DNA of 36,260 nt. It comes from an uncultured Bacteroidales bacterium. GTDB lineage: Bacteria > Bacteroidota > Bacteroidia > Bacteroidales > Porphyromonadaceae. Where the stretch lies: NCBI GenBank assembly GCA_947290775.1, contig CAMYPM010000017.1, positions 1 to 36,260 on the forward strand. Direction: 5' to 3'. The notes beneath the pieces were generated by a model. The model made no database searches and was not told where the DNA came from. It saw nothing but the letters and a program-made list of their open reading frames with translations. A program made the translations under genes and the position numbers. How positions within the stretch are numbered: the stretch's first letter is position 1; the number at the start of each line of letters is the position of its first letter. Below, one piece after another: positions 16,188 through 24,674 of the stretch.

Positions 16188-18841
16188 TGAGAAAACTAAA
16201 AGCTCTATTGTGGGCTACTATTCTGCTGCCCGCGCTTTTGGCCTGTAATCGTCAGGCATTGATACAAAACCGGTCAACGCTCGCTGCGTTAGATAGTGTA
16301 TCGCGCATAGCCGGGCACCTTGGCATGGAGCGGATGAATGCACAGCTTGAGGAAGTGGGGTCGCTTACCGAAGCTGAAAAAGAGGCAATTCGCTTCCTAT
16401 ACGCCTATATGCCGGCTTGTGATGTATTAGACTATTCTTTGGCTTTTCATTTGAGTAATGTGCGCAGTGCTCTGGCGGCACGTGAAGCGATGCCGTGGGG
16501 TAAGAAAGTACCCGAGGAGGCTTTTCTGCATTTCGTCTTGCCGGTAAGAGTCAATAATGAGCATTTAGATAGTAGCAGAATCCTCTTTTACGAGGTATTA
16601 AAAGAGCGCGTGGCCGGTATGACTATGGAGCAGGCCGCCCTTGAAGTGAATCATTGGTGCCGTCAGAATGTTACTTATGCTCCGAGCGATGCGCGCACTC
16701 ACTCTCCCTTGGAAACGCTTAAGAATGCCTTAGGCCGATGTGGAGAGCAATCTACTTTTACTGTAGCTGCGCTTAGGGCTGTTGGCATACCTGCACGACA
16801 GGTTTATACCCCCCGTTGGGCACATACCGATGATAACCATGCTTGGGTAGAAGTATGGATAGATGGTAAATGGCACTTTATGGGAGGTAGTGAGCCGGAG
16901 TCTACTTTGGATAGGGCTTGGTTCAATAGTGCTTCGAGTCGGGCCATGCTGGTGCATACAAAGGCTTTTGGTCATTATGCCAATCCCGATGAGGAGGTAA
17001 TCAAAGAGACGGCTAACTACACGGAGGTTAATTGTATTACTACCTATGCGCCTACACAACGTGTGGAAGTGAAGGTTAAGGCTGCCGGTTTGCCGGCTGC
17101 GGATGCCTCTGTGGCGTTTACCATATACAACTATGCAGAGTTTTACCCTGCTGCTAAGCTGAGTACGGATGCAGCTGGCAAATGTGCCCTTACGACCGGT
17201 AAGGGAGATATGCTCGTTTGGGCTTGGCTTGGAGATAGTTGCGGCTATGCGGTTGCAAGAGCAGATGCTTTGGAGCCGCTGCAAATAGACCTTGAACCAT
17301 TGGACAAGCTGCACTTCCCCGAATCTCTGAAACTGACTCCCCCTATGGAGAGTAATTTTGTAGCTTTGAAGGAGGTCACGCCCGCTATGGCAAGGGAGCA
17401 TGCGTTGCGTATGGCCTACGACGATAGTGTGCGTACTGCCTATGAGGCTACTTTTGTTTCGCCTAAAGAGGCTGTAGAGGCGGCTTTACAGATGGGATGC
17501 GATGGGGACCTTTTGTCCCACATTTTACTCAAAGCGAGAGGCAACAGTCGCGATTTGCTCGCCTGGTGTAAGGCGAATCCTTCGCTGAGGGACAGAGCGC
17601 TTCGCTTATTGTGTGTGATGAGCGATAAGGACGCTACGGACATTGATACAGCGTTTCTCTCTACTTGGGTAGAGCGTATGCCCCAGCAGATTGATGACAG
17701 GCAGCTCCGTTATCAGTACAACCCACGCATCGAAAATGAGCATTTGAGTGATTGGTATGCTGCCGTGAGGGAGCTAATAGACGAAAATACCCTGGCGCAC
17801 TTCCACGAACAGCCCGAGGCGATCTCTCAATTGGTCACCTCTTGGGAAAGAATAGATGATACGAATACGAATGGAACGCTTATTTCTCCGCTAAGTGTTA
17901 TTCAATATGGCAAGACGGATCAGTATAGTATGAAGCTTGCTTTCGTAGCGATAGCACGTAGTGCCGGCCTTTTGGCACGTATCAATCCGCAAAATCGTCG
18001 AGCTGAAATAGTGCTTCCGAAAGAAACTGATTTTCGGGCGGCTCCGTTTGAATTGCTTGAAGCAGAAAACGCTTCTCTCAAAGGGTTCCTCTCCCTTGCC
18101 TATGAGGGCAAAGAGCCTGCTCAGAGCATCAACTACTACACGCGCTTTTCTATTGCGCAGCTTACCCCTGCCCATCCATTTCCTGCCACACAATACTATG
18201 ATGAGGAAAAATCGAGTTTGCCAACTCTCTTTGGGAATGGTCGCAAGCAGCCGTTAGATGCCGGGCTGTGGCTGCTTACTGCCGGTACACGCATGGCGAA
18301 TGGCTCTGTGCTTGTGCGCATTACTCCGTTTAATATGGTGGCCGGTGTAGATAATAAAATGACGCTCCTCCTACCCTACGATGAAAACGACGTGAGCGTG
18401 ATCGGTAATATCGATTGTGAGCAGCTTTACTACAGGCCTAACGGAGAGAAGCGCTCTATTCTTAGTACCACGGGAAGAGGCTATTTTGTTCTGGCGATTC
18501 TGAAGACCGGTACGGAGCCCACACGGCATCTTTTGCACGATTTGGAGAAGGTTAAGGCACAGTTGGATGCTTGGGGCAGACCCTTCCTCTTCCTCTTCCC
18601 ATCAGAGCAAGATGCCGATGCTTTCCGTAGTGCCGATTATCCTCGTCTTCCAGCCAATATCTGTTACGGATTAGATGCCGATAACTCGGTTGCCGATATG
18701 CTACGTGCGGCAGTTGCAGCCAAGGGAACAGAATGGCCCATCATATTGGTAGCCGACTCCTTCGGACGGGTTGTCTACTACCGTCAGGGATATAATATCT
18801 CCACAGGAGAAGAAATAGTGCTTACAATCCCTAAACTATGA
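16187..18841 (+). CDS. Transglutaminase-like lipoprotein
   Basis: An 884-residue exported lipoprotein; the signal peptide ends in LPALLAC with Cys at residue 20. A transglutaminase/papain-fold domain lies at about 150-240: nucleophile C185 in GRCGEQS, H218 in DNHAWVEVW, and WHFMGGSEPE in the region of the third catalytic residue. The remaining 640 residues include a probable carbohydrate- or protein-binding region and a C-terminal thioredoxin-like stretch (about 770-880, IILVADSFGRVVYY), the latter tentative. I chose the ATG overlapping the nadK stop over one seven codons upstream because it gives a proper signal peptide. The substrate is unknown; a surface peptidase-like or amidase role is possible. 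It overlaps ribD by ATGA. Confidence 0.75.
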   Translation: MRKLKALLWATILLPALLACNRQALIQNRSTLAALDSVSRIAGHLGMERMNAQLEEVGSLTEAEKEAIRFLYAYMPACDVLDYSLAFHLSNVRSALAAREAMPWGKKVPEEAFLHFVLPVRVNNEHLDSSRILFYEVLKERVAGMTMEQAALEVNHWCRQNVTYAPSDARTHSPLETLKNALGRCGEQSTFTVAALRAVGIPARQVYTPRWAHTDDNHAWVEVWIDGKWHFMGGSEPESTLDRAWFNSASSRAMLVHTKAFGHYANPDEEVIKETANYTEVNCITTYAPTQRVEVKVKAAGLPAADASVAFTIYNYAEFYPAAKLSTDAAGKCALTTGKGDMLVWAWLGDSCGYAVARADALEPLQIDLEPLDKLHFPESLKLTPPMESNFVALKEVTPAMAREHALRMAYDDSVRTAYEATFVSPKEAVEAALQMGCDGDLLSHILLKARGNSRDLLAWCKANPSLRDRALRLLCVMSDKDATDIDTAFLSTWVERMPQQIDDRQLRYQYNPRIENEHLSDWYAAVRELIDENTLAHFHEQPEAISQLVTSWERIDDTNTNGTLISPLSVIQYGKTDQYSMKLAFVAIARSAGLLARINPQNRRAEIVLPKETDFRAAPFELLEAENASLKGFLSLAYEGKEPAQSINYYTRFSIAQLTPAHPFPATQYYDEEKSSLPTLFGNGRKQPLDAGLWLLTAGTRMANGSVLVRITPFNMVAGVDNKMTLLLPYDENDVSVIGNIDCEQLYYRPNGEKRSILSTTGRGYFVLAILKTGTEPTRHLLHDLEKVKAQLDAWGRPFLFLFPSEQDADAFRSADYPRLPANICYGLDADNSVADMLRAAVAAKGTEWPIILVADSFGRVVYYRQGYNISTGEEIVLTIPKL

Positions 18842-19854
18842 TGCAAAACCGGGATGAGCAGTACATGCAGCGTGCGCTCGATTTGGCACGTGTAGCAGAA
18901 GGATTCACAAGTCCTAACCCTATGGTTGGGGCGGTGATCGTGTATAACGACCGAATAATAGGCGAGGGATATCATCATTGTGCAGGCCAACCCCACGCAG
19001 AGGTCAATGCGGTTGCCTCCGTGAAGCCTGAAGATCGGGCTTTGCTCAGTGAGTCTACTATATATGTTTCCTTAGAGCCTTGCGCTCATGTAGGAAAAAC
19101 ACCACCGTGTGCAGATTTGCTTGTTGAAAAGCACTTTAAGCGTGCGGTGATCGCCATGGAAGATCCTTTTCCTCAAGTAGCAGGGCGAGGCATTAAACGG
19201 TTGGAAGATGCCGGTATAATAGTCAAGGTGGGCGTATTGGCAAAGGAGGCACGTGCACTCAACTGCTTTTTCCTGACCGCAGTCCGAGAGCAACGGCCCT
19301 ATATTACGCTTAAATGGTCGGAGAGTGCAGATGGCTTTATCGATTCAATACGAACGAAGGAGTGCGACAAGCCATTCCATTTTAGTGATGCCTTGCGCGA
19401 TAAACATGTGCATCGCCTACGGCATTTGCACGACGCTATACTCGTGGGTAGCCATACCGTTGCATCCGACAATCCGCTTCTTACCAATCGTCTGTGGTGG
19501 GGTCGGAGTCCCATTCGGATAGTGCTTGATAGCGGCTTACGCTCTGTCGCACCCCATGTGCGACTCATGCACGACGCTTCCGCTCCTGTGCTGATCGTAT
19601 GTAGCGAAAAAGCCCCCTTATTGTGCGAACTACCCTCTCACGTATCCCTACTAAGGAGAAGCGACTCCCGGCCCAACGACTTGCATTCCCTACTACACGA
19701 GTTCTACGAGAGGGGCATTCACTCTGTTTTGGTAGAGGGAGGTGCTTGCACGCTGCAAAGCTTTCTCGACAGCGGTCTGTACGATACAATTGATCGTGAA
19801 GTAACAGCAGTACGCTTACGGCATGGGGTGCCGGCTCCCTCTTTACCCGAATAG
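18838..19854 (+). CDS. ribD: Bifunctional riboflavin deaminase/reductase RibD
   Basis: A 338-residue cytosolic enzyme for the second and third steps of riboflavin synthesis: deamination of the pyrimidinone, then reduction of the ribosyl side chain with NADPH. The deaminase zinc site is clear: H53-A54-E55, C82 and C91 in the PCAHVGKTPPC pattern. The reductase domain follows from about residue 150 (YITLKWSESADGFI, DAILVGSHTVASDNP, SVLVEGG). The length is slightly below the usual 360, with a shortened C-terminus. Its start overlaps the transglutaminase-like gene stop, making a coupled nadK-lipoprotein-ribD unit. Confidence 0.93.
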   Translation: MMQNRDEQYMQRALDLARVAEGFTSPNPMVGAVIVYNDRIIGEGYHHCAGQPHAEVNAVASVKPEDRALLSESTIYVSLEPCAHVGKTPPCADLLVEKHFKRAVIAMEDPFPQVAGRGIKRLEDAGIIVKVGVLAKEARALNCFFLTAVREQRPYITLKWSESADGFIDSIRTKECDKPFHFSDALRDKHVHRLRHLHDAILVGSHTVASDNPLLTNRLWWGRSPIRIVLDSGLRSVAPHVRLMHDASAPVLIVCSEKAPLLCELPSHVSLLRRSDSRPNDLHSLLHEFYERGIHSVLVEGGACTLQSFLDSGLYDTIDREVTAVRLRHGVPAPSLPE

Positions 19855-19909
19855 GGGTTGGGTGCTGCTGCTTTTCATCCGAGCATCGCAAAGAAAAAAA
19901 CTATTTGAG

Positions 19910-19937
19910 GAGTGCTTCCGCGGGGAGGCACTCTTTT
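19910..19937 (+). terminator. Terminator after ribD
   Basis: GAGTGCTTCC (19910-19919) pairs with GGAGGCACTC (19924-19933) with one G-T wobble around a GCGG loop, followed by TTTTG. It ends the nadK-ribD transcription unit. Confidence 0.8.
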
Positions 19938-20066
19938 GTTTATACCTATTTGGATAATACTCCGAATGGGGGAAAGCATCGCAAGAGAATGCAGCTCGGT
20001 GAGCAGTTAAGCCAATAAAAAAACTCCAAGGTGCTTATTTGATAAGCCTCTCGGAGTCTTGTGGAG

Positions 20067-20139
20067 TGGTGCCACCAGGAATCGAACCGGGGACACAAGG
20101 ATTTTCAGTCCTTTGCTCTACCAACTGAGCTATGGCACC
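20067..20139 (-). tRNA. tRNA-Phe (GAA)
   Basis: A 73-nt cloverleaf: acceptor GGTGCCA pairs with TGGCACC, the D-arm is GCTC/GAGC, the anticodon stem AAGGA/TCCTT closes the loop CTGAAAA with anticodon GAA, and the T-loop is TTCGATT. The discriminator is A and CCA is not encoded. The T-stem (CCCGG against CCTGG) has a C-T mismatch at the middle pair. Confidence 0.95.
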
Positions 20140-20200
20140 TCCTCTTTTGAGCTTCTTTGGAAGTATCCCGCACAGAGTACTTCTTTGGCGAAGCCGAGTG

Positions 20201-20230
20201 CAAAGGTAATACATTTTTTGTAACCTACAA
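20201..20230 (-). promoter_or_regulatory. Promoter of tRNA-Phe
   Basis: The minus strand reads TTG (20228-20230), 19 nt, then TACCTTTG (20201-20208). This is the best full match in the window to the Bacteroidetes -33/-7 layout. Confidence 0.7.
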
Positions 20231-20332
20231 TACATTTACCCAATTTAGCGGTGAACAATTTGTTTTTTCGATTGTTACCATAAACGATAAACTATATAGG
20301 GAGAGTGAAAAAGAAAGAGGATTAGATAGAGC

Positions 20333-21400
20333 ATGAAGTTATCATCATTTAAGGTAGATGTACCCAAGCATTTAATTGCCACTGAGCCTGCGCCTCACCG
20401 CGACGAGTCGAGATTGATGGTATTGCACCGCAAGAGCAATGAAATTGAGCACCGACAGTTCAAAGACATCATAGAATATTTTTCTGCGGGCGACACCTTT
20501 GTTTTCAATGATACGAAAGTAATCCCGGCTCGCCTCTACGGAGTAAAGGAGAAGACCGATGCACGCATTGAGGTATTCCTCCTACGTGAGTTGGACGAAA
20601 ATAATAAGCTGTGGGATGTGCTCGTCGATCCGGCGCGTAAGATCCGTATTGGCAATAAGATATGCTTTGGCCCCGACCGATCACTCATTGCAGAAGTGGT
20701 GGGCAATACCGTAAATGGAGGCCGCGCGCTCAAATTTCAGTACGATGGACAGCACGAGGAATTCAAAAGCTATATATATGCCTTAGGAGTGCCCCCACTG
20801 CCGGATTATATCAAGCGCCCTGCCGTAGAGGATGACTTTGAGCGATTCCAAACCGTTTATGCCAAGCGAGAAGGCTCCGTAATAGCCCCGGGGGCCGGAC
20901 TGCACTTCAGCCGTGAGCTTATGATCCGTCTTGAGCTGGCAGATATTCGCAAGGCATTCCTTACTGTACACTGTGGGTTGGAAAACATGGAGGATAAAAA
21001 GGTGGAAGACCTCTCCAAGCACAAGAAGAATAATGAGCGTATGATCGTTCCCAACGAGTGCTGCGAAAAAACAAAGCTCTCAGTAGAGGCCGGCAAGCAG
21101 GTAGTAGCTGTGGGATGCTCTACCCTACGCGCATTGGAGACAGCAGTCAGCACCGATGGACTCCTGAAACCTTTTGATGGATGGACCAACCTATACATAA
21201 CGCCCGTAAACGAGGAAAAGCCCTTTGAGGCGCGCTTGGCTACTGCATTGGTAACAGGCTTCCACATGAGTTACTCGCAAGCTCTCTTTATGACCTGCGG
21301 AATGGGTGGCTATCAAGAGGTAATGAAGGCATACAAAGTAGCCGTTAAGGAGGGATACAGATTCGGCATCTACGGAGATGCTATGCTGATTATCGACTAA
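20333..21400 (+). CDS. queA: S-adenosylmethionine:tRNA ribosyltransferase-isomerase
   Basis: A 355-residue cytosolic enzyme that transfers and rearranges the ribosyl group of S-adenosylmethionine onto the 7-aminomethyl-7-deazaguanine base of tRNA, giving epoxyqueuosine. Family motifs: FVFNDTKVIPARLYG, PPLPDYIKRP, RFQTVYAKREGSVIAPGAGLHF and TVHCGLENM. Length is typical. The stop overlaps folK as TAATG. queD and queE, which act earlier in the same pathway, lie in the window at 28.2-29.3 kb. The ATG at 20333 has a GGA-rich leader. Confidence 0.96.
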   Translation: MKLSSFKVDVPKHLIATEPAPHRDESRLMVLHRKSNEIEHRQFKDIIEYFSAGDTFVFNDTKVIPARLYGVKEKTDARIEVFLLRELDENNKLWDVLVDPARKIRIGNKICFGPDRSLIAEVVGNTVNGGRALKFQYDGQHEEFKSYIYALGVPPLPDYIKRPAVEDDFERFQTVYAKREGSVIAPGAGLHFSRELMIRLELADIRKAFLTVHCGLENMEDKKVEDLSKHKKNNERMIVPNECCEKTKLSVEAGKQVVAVGCSTLRALETAVSTDGLLKPFDGWTNLYITPVNEEKPFEARLATALVTGFHMSYSQALFMTCGMGGYQEVMKAYKVAVKEGYRFGIYGDAMLIID

Positions 21401-21870
21401 TGGCTCTACTGGCTATTGCATTAGGCAGTAACTTAGGCAACAGAAGCGACTTCCTCTGCCGTGCCTTAGCGGCATTGGAGGAGGAAGTGGGCGCTTTAGG
21501 GGCTATATCCCCCTTCGTAGAGAGTAAAGCGGAAGGCTTCGAAAGTGAGCATACCTTCCTCAATGCGGCTGCACTTATACAGACTACACACTCTCCCGAA
21601 GAGCTTTTGGAAAGGACGCAACGCATAGAGCAACGCCTCGGACGCACCAAAAAGAGTACTCCCTCCACAGGCTATTCCGATAGAACGATCGACATTGACT
21701 TGCTGCTCCTGGAGGATTGTATTATGCATACCGATAGGCTTACCTTGCCGCATCCCCTCATGCACCTCAGATCCTTTGTACTTGCACCGCTCTGTTGCAT
21801 AGCCCCTACTATGGAGCATCCCATTCTAAAGAAAAGTATTCAGGTGCTTTTAGAGAATGAACGACACTAA
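21400..21870 (+). CDS. folK: Hydroxymethyl-dihydropterin pyrophosphokinase
   Basis: A 156-residue HPPK enzyme that transfers pyrophosphate from ATP to 6-hydroxymethyl-7,8-dihydropterin in folate synthesis. The N-terminal ALGSNLGNR and the metal-binding SDRTIDIDLLLLED motif are intact, and LPHPLMHLRSFVLAPL is the usual late motif. It is translationally coupled to queA upstream, and its last 14 nt overlap the mnmE start. Confidence 0.94.
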   Translation: MALLAIALGSNLGNRSDFLCRALAALEEEVGALGAISPFVESKAEGFESEHTFLNAAALIQTTHSPEELLERTQRIEQRLGRTKKSTPSTGYSDRTIDIDLLLLEDCIMHTDRLTLPHPLMHLRSFVLAPLCCIAPTMEHPILKKSIQVLLENERH

Positions 21871-23245
21871 TACACTGCAAGACACCATCATAGCTCCCGC
21901 CACAGGGCAAGGAGGGGCGGTTACATTGATCCGGCTCTCCGGGAAAGCGGTTACTACCCTACTGGCAAAGTGCTTCCGCTCTTCTCTACCTACCAGCCAC
22001 GCACATGCAACCTATGGGCACATCGTAGAGGGCGAAGAGGTGATCGATGAAGTACTCGTTACTTACTTCCAAGCCCCCAAGAGCTATACAGGGGAGGACA
22101 CCGCCGAGATTAGCTGCCATGCCTCTCGCTACATAGTGGAGCGCATAGTGGCACTCTTTGTGGCGAGTGGAGCACGTCTGGCAGAACCGGGGGAGTTTAC
22201 GCTTCGGAGCTTTCTCAATGGGAAACGAGATTTAGCAGAAGCAGAGGCTGTGGCCGACCTGATTCATGCTGAGGGAGAGGCACAGCATCGCCTGGCTATG
22301 GCGCAACTCAAAGGCGCCTATAGTGAACACCTTCGAGAGGTACGAAGTAAATTAATTGAGTTTGCTTCGCTGATCGAATTGGAACTTGATTTCTCTGAGG
22401 AGGATGTCACCTTTGCAGATCGAGATAGACTGCTAAGCCTTGCTGAAGGGGTGCGCTCCATGATACAGGCGCTTATCGACAGCTACCAAACCGGACGAAA
22501 GATTCGCAACGGAGTAGCCACCGCCATAGCCGGTATTCCCAATGCAGGTAAAAGTGCGCTCCTCAATGCGCTCTTGCAGGAAAATAGGGCTATTGTAAGC
22601 GATATAGAGGGGACTACACGCGATACAATCAGTGAGACAATACTTATCGAAGGGCATCCCTTTAGAATCATCGATACAGCCGGATTGAGGCATTCTGAAG
22701 ACCCCATTGAGCAAATGGGCGTAGCGCGCACAATGGAAGCCATTGAAGAAGCCGACATTGTCCTACTGCTGATTGATGCAGTACGATGCGATAAACCGGA
22801 GCATATAGCGAAGCAACTCGCCCCTATCGGCAGCATCAAAGTACCGGCACTTTGCGTTCTCAATAAGATTGACCTATTGAAGGCGGCCGCAGTAGAGGCT
22901 CTGACTGTGCAACTAAAAGAAAAAGTACCTTTTCCCATACTGCCCATCTCGGCAAAAGAGAAAAAGGGTTTGGAGCCACTTCGGCAACAGCTACTACACA
23001 CCGCCAAGGGAGATGTAGCGGAGCCGTCTCATGTAGTAACTAACCTACGCCACGTGAAGTTACTCAAGGTGGCTGCCCACAGCCTAAATGCCTCTATCGA
23101 GGGAATAAAAAAGGATATGGAAGGTGCTCTGCTCGCTATTGAGCTACGCAGTGCCATTGAGGCAATCGGAGAGATAACCGGCGAAACCATCAGCGACAAC
23201 AACCTCTTGGAGCATATCTTCGCCAACTTCTGCATCGGCAAGTAG
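21857..23245 (+). CDS. mnmE: tRNA modification GTPase MnmE
   Basis: A 462-residue GTPase that works with MnmG to add the carboxymethylaminomethyl or related group at the wobble uridine of certain tRNAs. The order is an N-terminal tetrahydrofolate-binding domain (about 1-125), helical domain, inserted G domain (P-loop GIPNAGKS at 226-233, EGTTRDT, DTAGLRHS from 273, NKID near 340) and the conserved C-terminal FCIGK with its Cys. It is the last gene of the queA-folK-mnmE overlap chain. Confidence 0.97.
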   Translation: MNDTNTLQDTIIAPATGQGGAVTLIRLSGKAVTTLLAKCFRSSLPTSHAHATYGHIVEGEEVIDEVLVTYFQAPKSYTGEDTAEISCHASRYIVERIVALFVASGARLAEPGEFTLRSFLNGKRDLAEAEAVADLIHAEGEAQHRLAMAQLKGAYSEHLREVRSKLIEFASLIELELDFSEEDVTFADRDRLLSLAEGVRSMIQALIDSYQTGRKIRNGVATAIAGIPNAGKSALLNALLQENRAIVSDIEGTTRDTISETILIEGHPFRIIDTAGLRHSEDPIEQMGVARTMEAIEEADIVLLLIDAVRCDKPEHIAKQLAPIGSIKVPALCVLNKIDLLKAAAVEALTVQLKEKVPFPILPISAKEKKGLEPLRQQLLHTAKGDVAEPSHVVTNLRHVKLLKVAAHSLNASIEGIKKDMEGALLAIELRSAIEAIGEITGETISDNNLLEHIFANFCIGK

Positions 23246-23453
23246 CGCGCACTATCGGCTATGATCCGGCCTCATCAGGTATAACAACGTATTTGCGCTC
23301 TGATAAGACGAGTGCCTCCCCGATGGGCGTATATTATTCTACGATGCACAAAGCGGCGAATTCCCGAACATAACAGAACTCGCCGCAGTTGATTATATCG
23401 AACTTTTGAAAGTTGATAAATTGCTGATAAATAAGGAATTTCTTATGGGCGTG

Positions 23454-23696
23454 TCAGAGATCGTTCAGTGACACCTCTTGTTTGGTTGCCCACATCCTTT
23501 CTGATAAGTCATTCACAGGATAAGGTATACCATATTCGGAGATTTTTACGAATTGTGGCATGCCTGTTTTGTGCCCGACAGAAGCTTCCGAGTATATGTG
23601 GAAATACTTATATCCATTACGCACGCCAGCAGCCCGGACAGAATCATATCCTTGCTGCTTGGCATACTTTTTCGCTATTTCGTTATAATCTTTCAT
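23454..23696 (-). CDS. Small hypothetical protein
   Basis: An 80-residue protein starting MKDYNEIAKKYA; I do not recognise a family. It is charged, rich in Tyr and Lys, and has no signal peptide or membrane segment. I chose the ATG at 23696 because a TAATTTTG box at 23708-23715 lies just upstream and excludes the longer 102-residue reading. It stands alone in a gene-poor region after mnmE. It may be mobile-element cargo. Confidence 0.5.
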   Translation of the reverse strand: MKDYNEIAKKYAKQQGYDSVRAAGVRNGYKYFHIYSEASVGHKTGMPQFVKISEYGIPYPVNDLSERMWATKQEVSLNDL

Positions 23697-23707
23697 ATTC
23701 CTGTTTC

Positions 23708-23715
23708 CAAAATTA
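23708..23715 (-). promoter_or_regulatory. Promoter -7 box of the small hypothetical gene
   Basis: The minus strand reads TAATTTTG, with a TTG about 22 nt upstream. Transcription would start only a few nt before the ATG at 23696, giving a very short leader. Confidence 0.45.
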
Positions 23716-23763
23716 GTTGTTATCACCCTAAAAACGGCAAAATAGTTTTTTCTTTTTCGCACC

Positions 23764-24066
23764 TCAACGAATAAATACCCAAAATTGCTGTTTGTTTATG
23801 CTTTGCTGGCTTTGAGTTTGTTTTTGGTATAAGTTCGCCAAAAGAATTATAACGGCATACGCGGGCTTAAAACGCCTTTTCCTTAAAATCGGCTCTTTCG
23901 TTATTCTGCACCGCCTCCCCTCGTAGGGGTTGCCGTGCGATACCCCGATGTTCCGGAGGCATGTTACCTTGCAGCCTATCTGCTCCGCCGTGAATGCCAC
24001 ATAAATAGCGGAGAGGCTGTGGAAATAGAGCTCCTTGCGCTCGTCCTCTCCGAGCAGGGGTAGGGA
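23764..24066 (-). pseudogene. Gene remnant lacking a start codon
   Basis: The minus frame is open from 24066 to a stop at 23764 and encodes about 100 residues including ERKELYFHSLSAIYVAF and EQIGCKVTCLRNIGVSHG. No ATG is present; only a GTG at 24000 could start it, and coding-looking sequence lies upstream of that. This suggests a 5'-truncated relic. The 3' end (SQQSINKQQFWVFIR) resembles sequence I associate with Bacteroides conjugative-element surroundings, which is a weak recollection. An 8-bp inverted repeat CGGAGAGG/CCTCTCCG lies at 24009-24052. The remaining gap to 24277 shows nothing recognisable. Confidence 0.3.
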
Positions 24067-24277
24067 TCAGCTGGCTAAGATTCGTGAGAAGAGGGAGATT
24101 TTAATCAGATTGAGCTTGCGATACGTAGAAGAGAAGGAAAGCAAAAGCACCTCCGACGCTTCTTATTATGATTTAGTTTACGAATAGAAAGAAAAAGGAA
24201 GTAATCAATATGAGGGAATGGGGCTGCACCGATACGCCACGGCAGCCTCGCTTAATAGAAGCAGCAGGGCGGATTAT

Positions 24278-24667
24278 TTACTCCACCATGAAGACATCCG
24301 CCTTTATCTTAATCCAATTATTGTATTTGGCCTTACCCGTTACCTCCGCATAGAACTCCTTACCGGCATCCATTAATCGGGAGACCACGAGGTTCATCAT
24401 CTCAGGGATATACCCAATGCGATCCTGCTCGTAGAAGAAAGCGATGGCATATTCGTCGTATTCATTTTTAGGCTGACGCACCATTCTCAAGAGAGAGCCT
24501 TTATCTATATGAGAAGCGATCTCCTCTATATTTGGTACATACGACGTGCCGGCTACGACTACGCTCAGTAGATATATCTTCTGCTTGGGTAGCCCTAAGC
24601 TATTGACCCCACCGGTAGCCAGTAGCGCCACCAGATTATCATCTAACCTACTCAGTTCGTTTGCCAT
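24278..24667 (-). CDS. HIRAN-domain protein
   Basis: A 129-residue protein made almost entirely of a HIRAN domain (about 28-125). AGTSYVP, the LLRMVRQPKNEYDEYAIAFF stretch and IGYIPEMMN are the characteristic strand and loop motifs. HIRAN domains bind 3' DNA ends or ssDNA in fork-remodelling proteins such as HLTF; stand-alone bacterial copies are common and poorly understood. It lies 7 bp after a J-like coiled-coil gene in the same direction, so the two are probably made together. Confidence 0.8.
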   Translation of the reverse strand: MANELSRLDDNLVALLATGGVNSLGLPKQKIYLLSVVVAGTSYVPNIEEIASHIDKGSLLRMVRQPKNEYDEYAIAFFYEQDRIGYIPEMMNLVVSRLMDAGKEFYAEVTGKAKYNNWIKIKADVFMVE

Positions 24668-24674
24668 GATTCCC

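Noticed and set aside
16730..17401. 223-codon minus frame inside the transglutaminase-like gene
   Set aside because: Antisense of a gene with a signal peptide and catalytic motifs; no independent evidence.
22483..23007. 174-codon minus frame inside mnmE
   Set aside because: Serine-rich antisense shadow of the G domain, typical of high-GC coding regions.
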